A DNA stretch of 64,000 nucleotides from Molanna angustata (taxonomy: Eukaryota; Arthropoda; Insecta; Trichoptera; Molannidae), in the NCBI GenBank assembly GCA_963576475.1, contig OY754979.1, positions 28,474,578-28,538,577 of the forward strand, given 5' to 3'. Numbering within the stretch: position 1 is the stretch's first letter; each line of letters opens with the position of its first letter. Position numbers and translations under genes: made by a program. Positions 1-14,775 of the stretch are shown here, piece by piece. The notes below the pieces were generated by a model. The model saw only the letters and a list, made by a program, of their open reading frames with translations. It was not told the origin of the DNA and ran no database searches.

Positions 1-681
1 TGGATGCCTGATTTCTCATTTAATAATATTATGTTCCTGATTTTTTTAACTGTAAGTAGGTTTATATCTGGTTATGAAATTATGTCAAATGCCAACATTG
101 TAGTGCAGAGAAATAATATTACAAGTATATACCTACATAAATTATGTCTGTTCTTATTAGAAACTCTGATGGGGCCCTCTGGCTAAAGGTTGTTCAGTCC
201 TGCGGGCTAAAGTGAAGGCAGGTGTGTGTAAATATTAGCTATTTAAAACATACGAGGTAAATGAAAGGATAATTATTGGTGGCTTCAGATGTGATGTTGA
301 TGTAAGGTCTTCATCGGCACGGCTATTACTTAGACTACAACTCGACAATTAATAGGCTAGCTGTCTGATGGTAGACGCACATGCACCAGAATTTGATTAA
401 AGTGTTTCACGTACACAGAACAACTTAAAGCCAGCTATGAAAGATTGTATTTGAGAAGGAACAAGTAATATTAATTTTAAGTAAAGGTTGATATTTTTTG
501 ATCTGTAAAACAATGAAAAAAATTATGATACAAGTTCAAATGACTGCGGTTAAACAAAGGATTTTACAGATAGAGGCAAAATATTCAATTTGAAGGCATC
601 AATTGTTTACAAATTGAATATTTTAAAGTTGCATACACATTGTTACAAGTAGGTAAACAAGCCGAAAATTAAAAAATATTT
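1..681. other. AT-rich sequence, no gene recognised
   Basis: Both strands were read and no conserved protein or RNA feature was found. The short open frame at the left edge has no recognisable motif. It is probably intron or intergenic DNA. Confidence 0.5.
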
Positions 682-960
682 CTGGCGCAGTTCAGGGGTG
701 ATATATGTGCGAGAACACTGTCACCTCATGTATAAGGACTGTTGTTTTCATTATTTACAAAAAATAATTACTCATTAGCTGGCGTTACAAAAAGGTTACT
801 TCGTTACTTCATAGATGGCGACGGTAAAAACGGCTTATTCTCAAACGATCAGTTTCTCATTATTAAAATATATAGGACTTTTAAAATTGCATTGATAAAG
901 GAACTCAATAAGAGGGCATAGTGTGTGAACGTTGCGCAAACGCATAAAGTGATCACTGTC
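682..960 (+). repeat. Partial copy of long-TIR MITE (family A)
   Basis: The stretch runs from the GCGCAGTTCAGGGGTGA block through ATAGATGGCGA to GAACTCAATAAGAGGGCAT and CGCAAACGCATAAAGTG. The same blocks occur in the same order in the complete copy at 40066-40546. This copy lacks the left inverted repeat and the outer end of the right one, so it is a degraded non-autonomous DNA transposon. It cannot encode a protein. Confidence 0.7.
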
Positions 961-2254
<1,294 letters not shown>

Positions 2255-2646
2255 AGAGCTTACTTCAGTGTATCAGGAGACCATAGGCATTATACACCGT
2301 TTCGAGATTGATTTTCAAAGAAATTTAACGAAGGGTATAATTATTGTGTCCAACGAATTGTCAGGTAGGAAACGCTCCATATAGACATGCTACCCCGGTT
2401 GAACTATTGACATTAACTAATAACTTAATTAGTTATTAACTAAATGATCTTGCTTTCATTTACTGAGAAAAAAATCTTATACAGTATGAAAGTCATAACA
2501 GCTACCTATGTATTTATCAAAGATTTATGTAACAGATATGACTCATATTAAATTTTCTCGAGTAAAAAAAAGTAATACGCTTCAAACTATAATGATTCGT
2601 TGATAAAAAAGTAAAAAAAATGACAAACTAAGTATAAAACGCATAT

Positions 2647-2727
2647 TATGGAGTTACCCAAGGCAGCGCTTTAGGGCCCTTTCTGTTTTTGATATACATT
2701 GTTATATATCATTTCCAATGATTTCAA
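2647..2727 (+). pseudogene. LINE reverse-transcriptase relic (GxxQGSxLGPxLF motif)
   Basis: The frame from 2647 reads YGVTQGSALGPFLFLIYIV. This matches the family signature GVPQGSVLGPLLFLIYIND of the RT palm in non-LTR retrotransposons. Only about 25 codons are readable before the frame loses similarity and hits a stop, and no catalytic YADD box follows. It is an isolated ancient fragment. It differs from the other LINE remnants here, which are all C-terminal to the palm. Confidence 0.75.
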
Positions 2728-2734
2728 TTTTTAG

Positions 2735-5390
2735 TTAGTATCTTTGAAAGAAGATTTTACTATGATCGTAGCTCGTAGATGTAGGTACCTACAAATAATT
2801 CCTTCGAATATTTATTTTTACAGCATCTTCGAAACGGGTACAATCATGGAACAATGTAGATTTTTTTTATTTAATCTGATCAAAAATGTTGGTTTCATAC
2901 ATGTATTAACGTTTATAATTCAACATATATAATCTTATACAGGCTGATATTATTCTCAGGTATGTATGTATCCTTCACCAGGTGTGTAATTAGTCTACAG
3001 GTCCAAAATTTAATGTCTTTGTGGTCAACCGCAGCTCTTTCTATATGGTCAGATTCTTGGAAGCATAGATCGACTATGGACCACAATGTTTAACCATTTC
3101 TTAAATTGATGGCTTTCATTTTTGGATATTACATACCGACGTAATATCATCTCAGGTTATCTAGTATCGAAAATGAACATGGAACAAACGATTGTTTTAC
3201 TAAAAATTATATTTCAGTACGTATGTATATACAAAGTAAATAAGAGATTTAACATTTTTAATGTGCACAGAAAATAAAGAAAAAAATACTGAAATATTGA
3301 CTTGAAAATCAAGTCGCACCTTTATTTTCATAGTGACACTAAACAAAAAAAAAATTTTCACCATCAGGGATAAAAGTTTTAATTTTTTTAATTTAATTTG
3401 AAAAAATACAAAAAGCAATAATGCCAATTGGTGGCCAACATTTGAACGAGTGATCTGGTGTTTCTGTATTCAATAGATAAAGCTTATCTAAAATACATAA
3501 CGTTATGAAAATGAAAAATTTTAAATTTACAATTTTGTATAGTGTCACTATGAAGATAAAGGTGCGATTAGTGTTTTTTTAGAAGTAATTTTTGTAATAA
3601 AATACAAATCTCAGTGTTGATAAAAATCTAACAATTGTACATTTTTTAAATATTTTTTTGATATCAGGTATGTTTCTCGTTGAAAGATCTGATAGGGACT
3701 AACATAAAAATATACCTACTCAATCGACAATTGTATTTTTTTAACTGAAAAAACAAAAAAAAATATTATCAAGATATTTACAATTTATTTCGGATTTAAT
3801 TTATGACAATAACTTATATGGGTTCGACGGAGGAAATAATGAAAGGAAAAAATAATTATTTTCTAGTTTCGGAAATGATGTCCTCATTTTCAGAACACCA
3901 AAAGATATCTAGAGAAGAAATATCAGTATCGAAACTAGTCAATAATATTTTCTATATTTTAACTGTGTGAAAAAACTATTTTATGAAATGACGTTACAAT
4001 GATAGACGTTACAAAGTCATGTTTTAAATACAACAGTATATCTGTTTGCAACTTAAAATATTAGATTTATGAATTGATACATTCAATGAAAATACAATTT
4101 TTTTAGTAACTACCTACACAAAAATACACTTTTACAAATTTTCATTTTATCAGTTAGGTATCTGAAATCTGGCATCCACCAGGCTATGTTATTGCCTGGT
4201 CTAAAATTGTGATCAATTTATGCGCATACGCAACGTTCAAAACTTACATACGTAAAATAGTGGAGGTGAATACAATTTGAAAGTTCCGTCGGCTGTCATA
4301 TGATTGACCGCGAATTATTTTACAAATTATAAAATTAGATTTCAAAAAACAAGTGCCTCAAGTACAAAAGAAAAGAATATTTTCATTTTAGATCTTAGTG
4401 TAATTTCTAGTAAATGCAATGTACCTATGCATATTAATTTATATTATAAATAATAAGATTTTTCTACTAAAATAAGGGACTAATAGGGTATTAATAAATG
4501 AAATGAATATGACATAAGAGGAATAATAAAAGGTATTTGAAGAGTGATCGTAGGTACCTACCTATTAGAAAATTCCTACTTTTATTTACATATAGGTACC
4601 CACATTTCATAACTAATTTAAATAAATGTTTGTTTTTATATTAATTGGTAATTTTAAATTATCAAAGTAATTCTTTTATCATGAAATTTTTATACATCAA
4701 CATACTTTAATATTTGATATGCATCACAGATCAATAAAATAACATGGATGTTATTTTTGTCATCGATAAAGATAGATATTTTGTGATATTTAAAAAAAGG
4801 AAGATGTATTGCTGTATATTACTATACAAATTTAATTTTAAGTACCAATTTTATTAGGTTAGAGTGGTGATTTGACAGATTTTTTATTTTAAAATATTAA
4901 CGAAATCTTACTCAGTTTTATTATTCATATTTAAATGAAATTATGTATATTTAATCGAATTTTATTTAAAAAATTATGCATCATAATATTGCTATAGAAT
5001 GCTATATAAATTTTATTCTAATGCATTTGCAATTTTTTTGCTTGTGAAGAATTAAAAGAAGATGCTTTTTTTAATTTTAATCGTCCAGTTAATTTTTAAT
5101 TCCTTATAAATATAATTTTTGTAAAACAAACCTCATAATACGCCACAATTTAAAATTCGTATTTAATTGTATGAGAGTTCTTCAATTATCACAACAAAAC
5201 ATAAAATTTAAAATATTTTTATTTAATATGTTGAATTGTCACAATCAATGATTCACAAAAATGTCAATTTAAAACAACTACGTTTATGCATACTGTATAA
5301 AATAATATTCATAACTAATAATCACTAGGTAGGTGTTGATGAAAATAATTATTGTGCAGTATACATATTTGGATAAAGAACGTTTTCAAA
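2735..5390. other. AT-rich sequence, no gene recognised
   Basis: This stretch is very AT-rich and free of recognisable coding sequence. It holds two similar short blocks, at 3296-3345 and 3538-3570, reading about GTGACACTA next to AAGGTGCGA in opposite orientation. These may be ends of a degraded inverted repeat. TAGGTACCTACC micro-repeats occur at about 4550-4610. Confidence 0.4.
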
Positions 5391-5439
5391 TTTATTTGAA
5401 TATGTCGAACCACGATAGCTCTGTCTATTTCTATGTAGT

Positions 5440-5625
5440 TCAATTTTTGAATTGTAATCCGCGCGCTTTCACGTTTGACGTTTGAGTATGCACTGACGTT
5501 TCGTTGTCTTGTGCTACGCCGGCGATGACAGAACGTGTACTGAGAAGTATTCTGTGGACAGACTCCGCCCATATCAACAGCCACGTGCTACGAGCCGACC
5601 AATGACCTCTTGATAGTGTTAATGC
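5440..5625 (-). promoter_or_regulatory. Candidate promoter-like GC-richer patch
   Basis: Inside strongly AT-rich DNA this patch holds, read on the minus strand, an ATTGG (inverted CCAAT) box, a CACGTG E-box, a GGGCGG GC-box and then a TCAGT initiator-like pentamer at about 5538-5542. The order resembles an upstream-to-start arrangement. An 89-codon minus-strand frame across it shows no domain and probably reflects GC content. This is inference from motif clustering only. Confidence 0.22.
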
Positions 5626-6357
5626 ATATCAATCGGCAGTTTAAATAACAATAAATGTATTCAATATCCTGAAAAATTTATTGCAATCAAATGATTATTA
5701 TTTTTAACTATGGCGAAATGATGTCATTGATCACAGAATAATTCTATTGCCATTATGCGGTCTCTAATAGGATAATATTTCATTATATTAAATATTAAGG
5801 TTTAATTGCAAGTTTAATTATTTTTTTTTAATGAAACTAAAATTATTGAAATTAGAAATCACGGATGATTTTAATATATTATACGAAATGTCATATTTAA
5901 AATGCTTATTGATAAACGTAAATTCACAAACGTGAATATGGTTATAAATCAGTATTTTTTCATCTTTGTGTCGGTGTGTTTTTTGATTTTGCTCCATCGT
6001 TTATTTAGTTACCGTTTATAATAATTTATAAAAAAAAATTTGATTTTAAGATGCCACTTTGAGTTTTCATTTAGTTCGGATGATAGGGTTTGAAGATGTT
6101 ATTTTAATTTTTTCAAACTAATTTAATGTATTTATATTTTTTTACGTGATGAAATAAAAAATAACACACCATAAAAAACTGGTCGTGATTTGACGGAAAA
6201 ATAATAATGAAGAAGTAAAAAGTCTATTTGGTCAACAATATTATTGTCAATAATATTGAACAGTGAAGAACTACATTATGCATTGTTCGTCAATGTTTTG
6301 CTTATATCAATGTCCATAGATAATAATAAATTGACTAGTCATAATAATAATATAGGT

Positions 6358-6711
6358 AGGTACTCCATAGATTTTTATTATATTCTATTATAATATACTA
6401 GATGTCGTAGTTAGCAAATTTTGTATGAATCGAAGTGAGTCATTTTTCCGGGGGATTTTTGACGTTTTGGTTCCAGACCACATCGTTTTTCTATAGAGAA
6501 TAACGACTAATGTGAATTGTTTTCGGATTTATTTGTCTAAAAAACATTTTAATAATTAAGGTTTAGAGAACAGTTATCTAGGATGTGTTGAAATGCAAGG
6601 AAAACTGAAATATGTTGCCAACCAAAACGTCAAACGCGCGATAATCCATGACTCACTTTTTGTACGGAGTACTACATCTAGTACATTATAATAAAAATCT
6701 ATGAGGTACTC
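6358..6711. mobile_element. hAT-like MITE with perfect 8-bp target duplication
   Basis: The element spans 6366-6703 (338 bp). It starts CATAGATTTTTATTATA and ends with the exact inverse, and the inverted repeats continue imperfectly (TACTAGATGT, GTGAGTCAT, GACGTTTTGGTT) for over 100 bp. The 8-bp direct repeat AGGTACTC flanks it at 6358-6365 and 6704-6711. An 8-bp duplication is typical of hAT elements (P elements also make 8 bp). There is no transposase frame, so it is non-autonomous. The intact duplication argues for fairly recent insertion. Confidence 0.9.
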
Positions 6712-9690
6712 GTAGATCTGTAGGTAAGTAGGTACCTACCTAAATTAAATTGATTTTGATTGACGCCATTTTGTTTTGTCATTTATCGTTCGGAAATTAA
6801 AACGGAAAAATAAAACACGGCCGTTGATGTAATAACGTTAAAAATGCATCCGTTCTCTTGTAGATTGTTGTAGATCTTCGATAACATCATGTTTTGCGGC
6901 ATCTATTAAAGAGATCTCGAAATTATTTGGTATAAATTCCATCTTAAAACGAATGTCATAATTTTCATCAATATTTAGATAAAATTATGTCAATGTGGAT
7001 TTTAAATACAACATGTTGAATATTTAAAATAAGAACATATTAAAATTAATACGCGATATTAAATCATAAAAGAAGTAGAATTTAAAATATCGATAAAATA
7101 AATAAATAAGGATTGTATGTGGGTAGAAATATATTTTTATTATTAACTTTAAATAACTTTTTAATGTTGTAAACCTAACGGACGTCAAACGATAATATTA
7201 GCAAGGTACTTGGTTAATATATTATTAAAATAACAATATAACTTTGTTTATTTCCACTTATTTATTTTTATTCCACACCTAGTTTCAAGAACTACCGTTC
7301 TCTTCTTCAGGTGGGTTTAAACTAAACTTGGTTGTTATGTAACCGTACTTGGTTGTTATGTAACCGTATGTACAGCTCTTCATTTTCAAATTTAAATACA
7401 TACATATCTGACTCCTTCACTAAGGATTTCGGGTTTTATTTCCGGAGGAAAGGAAGTTTTTCACTGTTTTTAGGTTGGATCTGTAACATGATAAATATTA
7501 TAAATCTCCAAAATATGGAGATTCATAATATTTAAATATTGTTACTACGATAAAACATCTTGTTGGATGTAGGTATAATAAATCAATATTAGTAGTAGGT
7601 AACTACCTTCTTATTATTATTAAGTCATAACAGATAGAGAGGTTAGATATTTGCAATAAATATTATCCAATTGAAAATATCATTTTATTATAATATTATA
7701 TACGTCATGAATGCATAAGTGCAGACCGTAGATATGTTGATATGGTTGCATTTGACATGTTATACGTAAATAACAGGATATTCAATACATTTAGCGTTTT
7801 TATTTCCTTTTTTTGTAAAATTTTATTCTGATAAATCTACACAAATCGAAAAATAAGCGTGATTTGTTTGAAATAATTATATAATAAAAATAAGTTTTAT
7901 TCTTTCATATAGTATCTACTCTGGTTGTTAATTTTACAATTTTTTGTTGTGAAGTTTTGAATATGAGTTTAGAGGAACTTAATTTGGCGATATGGCAACA
8001 TTATCCCGACTGACTGACAGTTCTACCAATAATACCACGAAGTGTACTATTAAGTGAAACGCAGTACCTACTTACCTTATTTATTATTTATTGGTTCTGC
8101 ACCCGATTTGCGATAACCTACTTACCTATACGTTTTCGAAAGATATCTCATGCTGTACCAGCCAGAAAAAATATTACTTTGATCAAGCGTGTCGTGTTTG
8201 ATCAGCACTTACATACATAGTTGTCTCTAAACGTTGTAATAAACAAATGCAATTTTTAAACAGCGTTTATGCTTTTAATATGGCAATGAAACATTACATT
8301 AAACACAAAAATATCTGGTATTCAATATGTAAAAACATGCGTGTCATGTACAATGTAGGTACATATTACTACAATAATTAATTTTCATATATGTACCTAT
8401 TATCAAAACGCATTAAAAGGTGTCGTTTTCGATATTGTGTTTGAATAAAAGTATGTCACACTAGGCGAAAAAAATCAGCAGTGCTAGAAATACATATCAG
8501 ACTATGCATTTTTGCACTCGCATATTTCTGTTATAAAAAATCAACACATAAGGTTGACTACAAATGGAATTTCTTAGCGCTACTCTACAAGGATAATATG
8601 TATAAAGAAATATGCAGCTACAATTGTTTTATAGTGTGGTGTGTTGAATGCTTTACATTCTCACATTTTAGTAATAGTGGTGGACAAATAGATGACCAGG
8701 TATTGAGCGGTCAGTTTTTATTTATTTATTTAGACCGTATTTATTTTGGTCTCGTGTTAATTTGAAACTTTTTTGTTTTAATTTGTTTAAAAACAAATAA
8801 AATTAATTTTAAAATCCGACATAATCTTAAAAAAAAAATATGATAATTGCTATATTTTCTAAATTGACGTTGAAAAATTTAATAGGTACTCTTTTGAGCT
8901 CAGTGTAGAATATGTACTTATTATATTCAAATCTATCTTTTTGTCGTTTTTATATTTTTCTGTAAGTAGGTACACAATATGTGCACTTTATACCAAAACA
9001 AGATATTATTCAATATTCATACTAATACATTGAATATCAATAATATAAATGGCATTTGATCAGACAAATACTTAGTTCATTGACGTAATTTTTATTTTGA
9101 AAAAGATCAAGACCAAAATAGAACTCTCTCATCACTACAACTTAATATCAAATGAATATAAGTCAATAAACGATAAAAAAATATTTTAAATAAATGTTGC
9201 AATCATGTTCCTTAGTTGGTAGGTATATTAAATAACTGCTATATATATTTCAGTAAAACACGAATTTTCCAGAAATTCCAAACATTGTGGTTATTTTGGT
9301 TAGGTAAATATTTCTTACGAAATGTTAAGCAATTCTGTTCCTTTGTAATCACTTATGACGTGTATTGAAAATTAATTTTTCGAATTAAAAAACATGTAGG
9401 TATGCTTTACCTTATCATTTACCTTTACCTTAATTCTCCGTCTGACAAATGAAAATATTTCTACAATTTTAACAGTTCCCGATTGAACGATTTTGAAATG
9501 ATATTTTCTATATAAATTAAGATAAACTAGGAACTATAATTTTGTATTTCTGTAATAATCCTGTTAAATCAGTGTTTATCAAAACGAAGTTAATTTTTGA
9601 TTCGAATACATCATTGGACTTGGGAATTTGTATCTTTAAATGAATTTTTTATTGAAATGAACAATATCGTTATGGGATATTTTATTTTTA
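6712..9690. other. AT-rich sequence, no gene recognised
   Basis: No coding or RNA gene is recognised. A 20-bp direct duplication (ACTTGGTTGTTATGTAACCG) lies at 7326-7367, and micro-repeats such as GTAGGTAAGTAGGTACCTACC are frequent. Short open frames here have no motifs. Confidence 0.4.
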
Positions 9691-9901
9691 TTTTATATTG
9701 CTTCTCGGGCAACTAACATGTACTATGTCAAATATTAATTTAACCAATAACAAGTTGCCACATTCTGGACACTTACGATATTAATCGTCTCACAGATCCA
9801 GACTGAAAACACAATTAAAAACTGTGTCTCCACCGGGAATCGAACCCGGGACCTATGGATCAGCAGTCAGACACCCAACCAACTGAACCACTAAGGCCGG
9901 G
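9691..9901 (-). mobile_element. tRNA-derived SINE (full copy)
   Basis: Read on the minus strand, the head has a pol III A-box-like TGGTTCAGTTGG and a B-box GGGTTCGATTCCC. It continues with GGAGACACAGTTTTTAATTG, a unique body (CAGTCTGGATCTGTGAGACG, TAAGTGTCCAGAATGTGGCA) and an A/T-rich tail (CAATATAAAATAAAAATAAA). The acceptor stem does not pair, so it is not a functional tRNA gene. Eight copies or pieces occur in this window. Confidence 0.9.
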
Positions 9902-12900
9902 TTAGTATAATTCAATTTAAATTTACAAAAAAAATATTTTGAAGGATGGTCCTTATAAAATTAGTTTAAATATAGTCATTTGACAGATGATGACGTAATG
10001 TGTACCTTAATAAAATAAGAATGTTTTCTAACTGGAAATATTATTTTGCATTGCATCATAAGTGTAAGGAAAGAAACAGACTTAGGAACTCCTAAAATAT
10101 ATTTGTCAATATTTTTTTCATTGCCTTGTAGGTAGGTACTACTTTTAGAGTTACAAAAATAGCATACTATCGCAGCAGCTAGTTTTCATTTGTTGTTATG
10201 TATAAATGACTAGCGCAAAATCCACGTACCAATTATTTATTATTATAAAAACAATGTTATTCTTACTTACGTGAGTGTTGCCATACTAGACATGTATATG
10301 ACGCAATAGTTTACATGTCTGGTAAATACATAAGCGACAGGTGTACTTATTTGTGCGATTTTGTGACCGTTTTACGTTGGCAATAATTTCAATTCACAAT
10401 CATAATAATTAAAAGTTCATAAATCAAGCTCAGTATGTTACATGTAAGTATATAATACTATGACATGGGAAATGTCTGTAAGTTGTAACGGTATATAATG
10501 TAAAGTTACAATTATAATAATGGTTACGTAAATTGATCGAGTATATGATTGGACATATTCGAATAATTTAGATAATAGTAAATATTTATTATGTTGATAC
10601 AATAAACATGATTTTAACGGTTTTAGACTTTATGATCATCTCCTACAAGGATAAATTGGTAAGTGATAACATATGTGATTTAAATTTATTTCATTAACAC
10701 AGTAAAAGTTCATCATTAAAGATAAATTTATAAATATTTTTATTAAATGAATATGTCCTTGTTAAACAGGTACATTTAAATCTTCATACATTCCCTAAAC
10801 CAAGTTTCATTTAAATCAATGCTTGTGCTGAATAAATGAATAAACAAATAAGGTATTTTTAAATAAACACATAATTTATTTATAAATCAATATAATTTAT
10901 TTATAATTAATAATTATTATAAAAACGTTTATTTGAAGGCAATATTGTTGTTACAATACAATGTTTTTTTCTAAAAATTTTATAGAATATAAAGAGAAAT
11001 TAAAAAAAAAATATGTACCTACCTATTATTGCAGATTACATACGAGTTTTTAAATCTCTGCTAATGCTAATAACCTTTGTTGGTTCAATAACCATAGGTA
11101 CACAGTGTTTACATATGTTTATTTTTTTATAAATAAACATGTAATTTATTTAAAAATGAGAATGTAATTTATTTTTAAATAAACAGAGTTAGGTAAATTA
11201 TACAACGGTTAGTTAGTAAAAAATAGTTAGTATAAGTTATATAAATTTTAGTCTCTTGAATTAATATTTTTTATGGATCTTGAATCCTCAACTCTTTTGA
11301 AGATGCTACCTTTATCTTAATAAACCGCAAATTATTATCAAATCATACTCGTGGAATCAGAATGTAGGCATTTATTTATGCGATTTTAATAATCTTTTTT
11401 GTACTATACAAATTGGCCACATTTATATTAGGACGTGAAGCGATGAATCTGTCATCTTTCGTCAAGAACGTGAAACTTTCACTCGTTTAATGGCGCTTCG
11501 CGATTGTTGTCACAGATGGGTCACGTAATATGGGTCAGGGATGTGAAGTATTTCCGATAGATGGCGCATAGTATGATGCAACGCTCGAAGCGAAATGAAG
11601 ATTATTTCTCATTGATTACCTATATTTTGATAGATGTGATTGTAAGGGTATCTTAGACTTCGATTCCAGTTTGTCTAGATTCTGGAAGGTGTTTGAATCG
11701 AGGAGTACACGAAGCCGATGCTCTAGTATTTCTGATGTTTTTTTTTATATCCATTAAAAGCTGTTTTACCGTAATGGGTATGCTGTGTCTCATAGTCAAT
11801 CTTTAGTTTATAATATTATTGTATGATAGCACTATACATATCTCACAACCTGAACGTTCTCCATATTATTTGCCGTATGTGGATTATTTATTCTGTATTG
11901 ATATTTGATGTAGATAAGACATTCTAACTACAGGGTCGAATCAAATAGACCCTGAGATAGAGCAACGTGAATAAAACATTAATTTGAAACAATTGATATC
12001 GAAATAAGTAAAATTTGTACTAAATAGTTACGAAAGACCAAGTGTAAACCAATAATAATATATCTACTGGAATCGTAAACTTGCACTTATCGCTGTTCAG
12101 GTGAACCCAGACGAAAGAAAACCATTATGAAGATCTCCGATGGTGTGACAGTTGAAGATCAGGATCAGAGAAGCTTAAGCGGCATGAAGCTCTCAGAAAC
12201 TACACAAAGGAAGAAGAATTCGGAATGACGGTTAAAAATATTGTTTTTGTATGATTTTCAAATATGCATATTTGAAAACTATCTACGTCATTTTGGATAG
12301 ACAAAATGTATTCACAAATGACATTTGTGTTTTTTTCAATACATCCTAAATAATTGTTGAATTTTTAACAAACTGTTATGGAAAGTGGAGGAAATTACAA
12401 TATAATTATTTATATCTCTATATAACATTTATATAATGAATTATATCAATCAATAACTTAGACATTTAGACATCATTATTAAGATTTTATATGACATTTA
12501 AATGATAATTATTTATGAATATATGTTTGTGTCGTTTACTAATACAAGATCAATCCATAGATGATCTTGTTTAATTAATCTTTTGGCTTTACGAAACAGA
12601 AGTCTTTAAGTCAATTAAAAAATGTGTAAAAGACGTAGCTCTCGTATAACAGGAGGTATAGCATAAGCTGTACTTTATTCTTCTAAATGTATGGGCATCT
12701 CATCATTGCAATTTTCCAGCTCATTTTTCTGTGATTATACACCTATTAATTTTTAATCGAGTTTGAGAGTAGAGAAACAGGAAAGTTGAAAAGTCTTCGG
12801 AGCAAGAGATAAATGCACAAAAGATATGAATAAAATGAAAGGGTGTGGTCGCATGTGAGTTCGTATCTGTTACAGATGTAGGTACAACTATATGAAGGTA

Positions 12901-13936
12901 CTCACAGCCTGCGAGGTGACCAAAGAAGTGAAATATTCCGTTTCCAATAACATACTTACTAACTTACTCAAGTGGACGTATTCACTTAGCATTGTAACTG
13001 TTGAGATCCGTCTGATATGGAACTGGTGGAATTCTTCCATGGACCTATGAATAAGTCAGTATTTTCCGGGTTCAAACATTGGCGTAAATATTGTGATAAT
13101 CAATACAAAATAAAGTACTTTATTGATACGAATTACATTATAATGTGTGTTAGCGTGCTGTATAATGTTATGTAGAAAAGCAAGGAGTCCGGACCCCCAA
13201 AATAAATAGGCATGTGAGATGAACTAGGAATAAAACAAACTAAGACATGGTTATATTGCCTGGCGACAGATGAAACAAGGGAAAATTATACTAAATAAAA
13301 CACGATAACGAAATAACAGAATGATGTGTACGTAAATCCCATCCCCTTATTTTTTGGTTAGGTTCGGTTAGCCTTTAATAATAATAGCTTTATAAATTAA
13401 ATGGAAATTGGTCTCAGGAAAAATGTTACCAAAACCTTTGCCTTTTGAGGTAAGGAATAAGTTTATTATACATTCGCAAAAAAATCTTAAGTGTATGCAA
13501 TACAGGGTCATGAACGTCAGATCCAATATAGCGAGTTACTTAAAATGTGTAACATGATTAGTTTCGCCAACTGAAGAAAAACAATTGATGTAAAATAAGC
13601 CATAATAAATTCATTTAGACATCAAAAACATTTATATAAAATAAGCCATAATAAATTCGATAGCATTCAATTGAACCAGACAGCGTTAACTTTTTTTCAC
13701 AATCACATCGAAAAGAAATGCAGGATTCAGGATACCGCTTTATAGAATATGTAAAAACTTTAATGACCATACTGACATTTTTATTGTATCTGAATCTATA
13801 TTCAAAAGGGAAATTGTAAAAAAGATCACAGCTATATCCAGATCCTAAGATCACTGCAATGTTGAGGAAATTATGTTATATGAATGATTTTTAAAACGCC
13901 ATTCTTGTGAATACAAAAATATACTATACTTCATAA
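9902..13936. other. AT-rich sequence, no gene recognised
   Basis: No gene is recognised. The segment 11430-11720 is less AT-rich and holds TAATGGCGCTTCG and GATAGATGGCGC blocks but no domain. Degenerate ATAAATAAAC/AATTTATTTAT inverted blocks lie at 10850-10920 and 11120-11200. The stretch at 12095-12230 is GC-richer but frame-broken and unidentified. Confidence 0.4.
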
Positions 13937-14436
13937 TATGTTGATATGTTATAAAAATATAAAAAAATACTTGGTAATAGTTCTATTGTATTTATTAGAT
14001 TATCGACGCGTTTTGTGCAAGGCACATTGTCAGAATAATGCTCTACAAGACTGAGACTAGTAGTTATATACAAAATTTACATGACAGGTGTATAAAAATG
14101 TTGGTTTTTTAACAGTTGAAAAAAAGGTTATATAATGCAAATGAATCTATACAAATCTACGTTACTGCGTTTTCTTTTGTTACAGACTTAATGAACACAG
14201 GGGACTACAACCAATGACCCAACTACTTTCATTGTATTAAAACTATAACTTATTTTCAACTGTTCAAAAACCAACTTTTTTATACACCTGCCATGTAAAT
14301 TTTGTATATAACCACTAGTCTCAGTCTTGTAGAGCATTATTCTGACGATGTGCCTTGCACGAAACGCGTCGATAATCTAATAAATACAATAGAACAATTA
14401 CCAAGTATTTTAATATTTTTATAACATATCAACATA
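13937..14436. mobile_element. 500-bp palindrome: fold-back element
   Basis: The arms at about 13937-14139 and 14243-14436 are close reverse complements. They share blocks such as ATTAGATTATCGACGCGTTT, GAATAATGCTCTACAAGACT and ACAAAATTTACATG, with only scattered differences. The spacer of about 100 bp is unique. No transposase is present and no clear flanking duplication was found. It may be a fold-back MITE or two copies of one repeat inserted head to head. Confidence 0.8.
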
Positions 14437-14775
14437 CAATGGAGTTCTATCAAGAATTGTCGATCGACAAACTAAACTTTGTCATAATATGTTTTTTCAA
14501 TATTTATAGATTTTATATATTTTGTTACTTTTATCTCTAAGCACGTCTAAGCTATCTTTAAGCACGTCTATTTTTTCTTAGTAACTTCTCTGTGGGAAAT
14601 AATGTGAATACACATAAATATCAACTTATTGTATAAAACAAAAATGTCTATGTGTGATATGTAATTGTTTTTTATCTATGTAAATAAATAGTTAAAAAGA
14701 CAAAGTCGTAGCGTTTGTCTAAATATCTTTAAAAATTCAAATCAAACCAAGTATTTAAAACGATAGTATATACTC

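Noticed and set aside
9830..9901. Possible tRNA gene (B-box GGGTTCGATTCCC)
   Set aside because: The acceptor stem does not pair, and the same head continues into a shared body and A/T tail in several copies, so it is a SINE.
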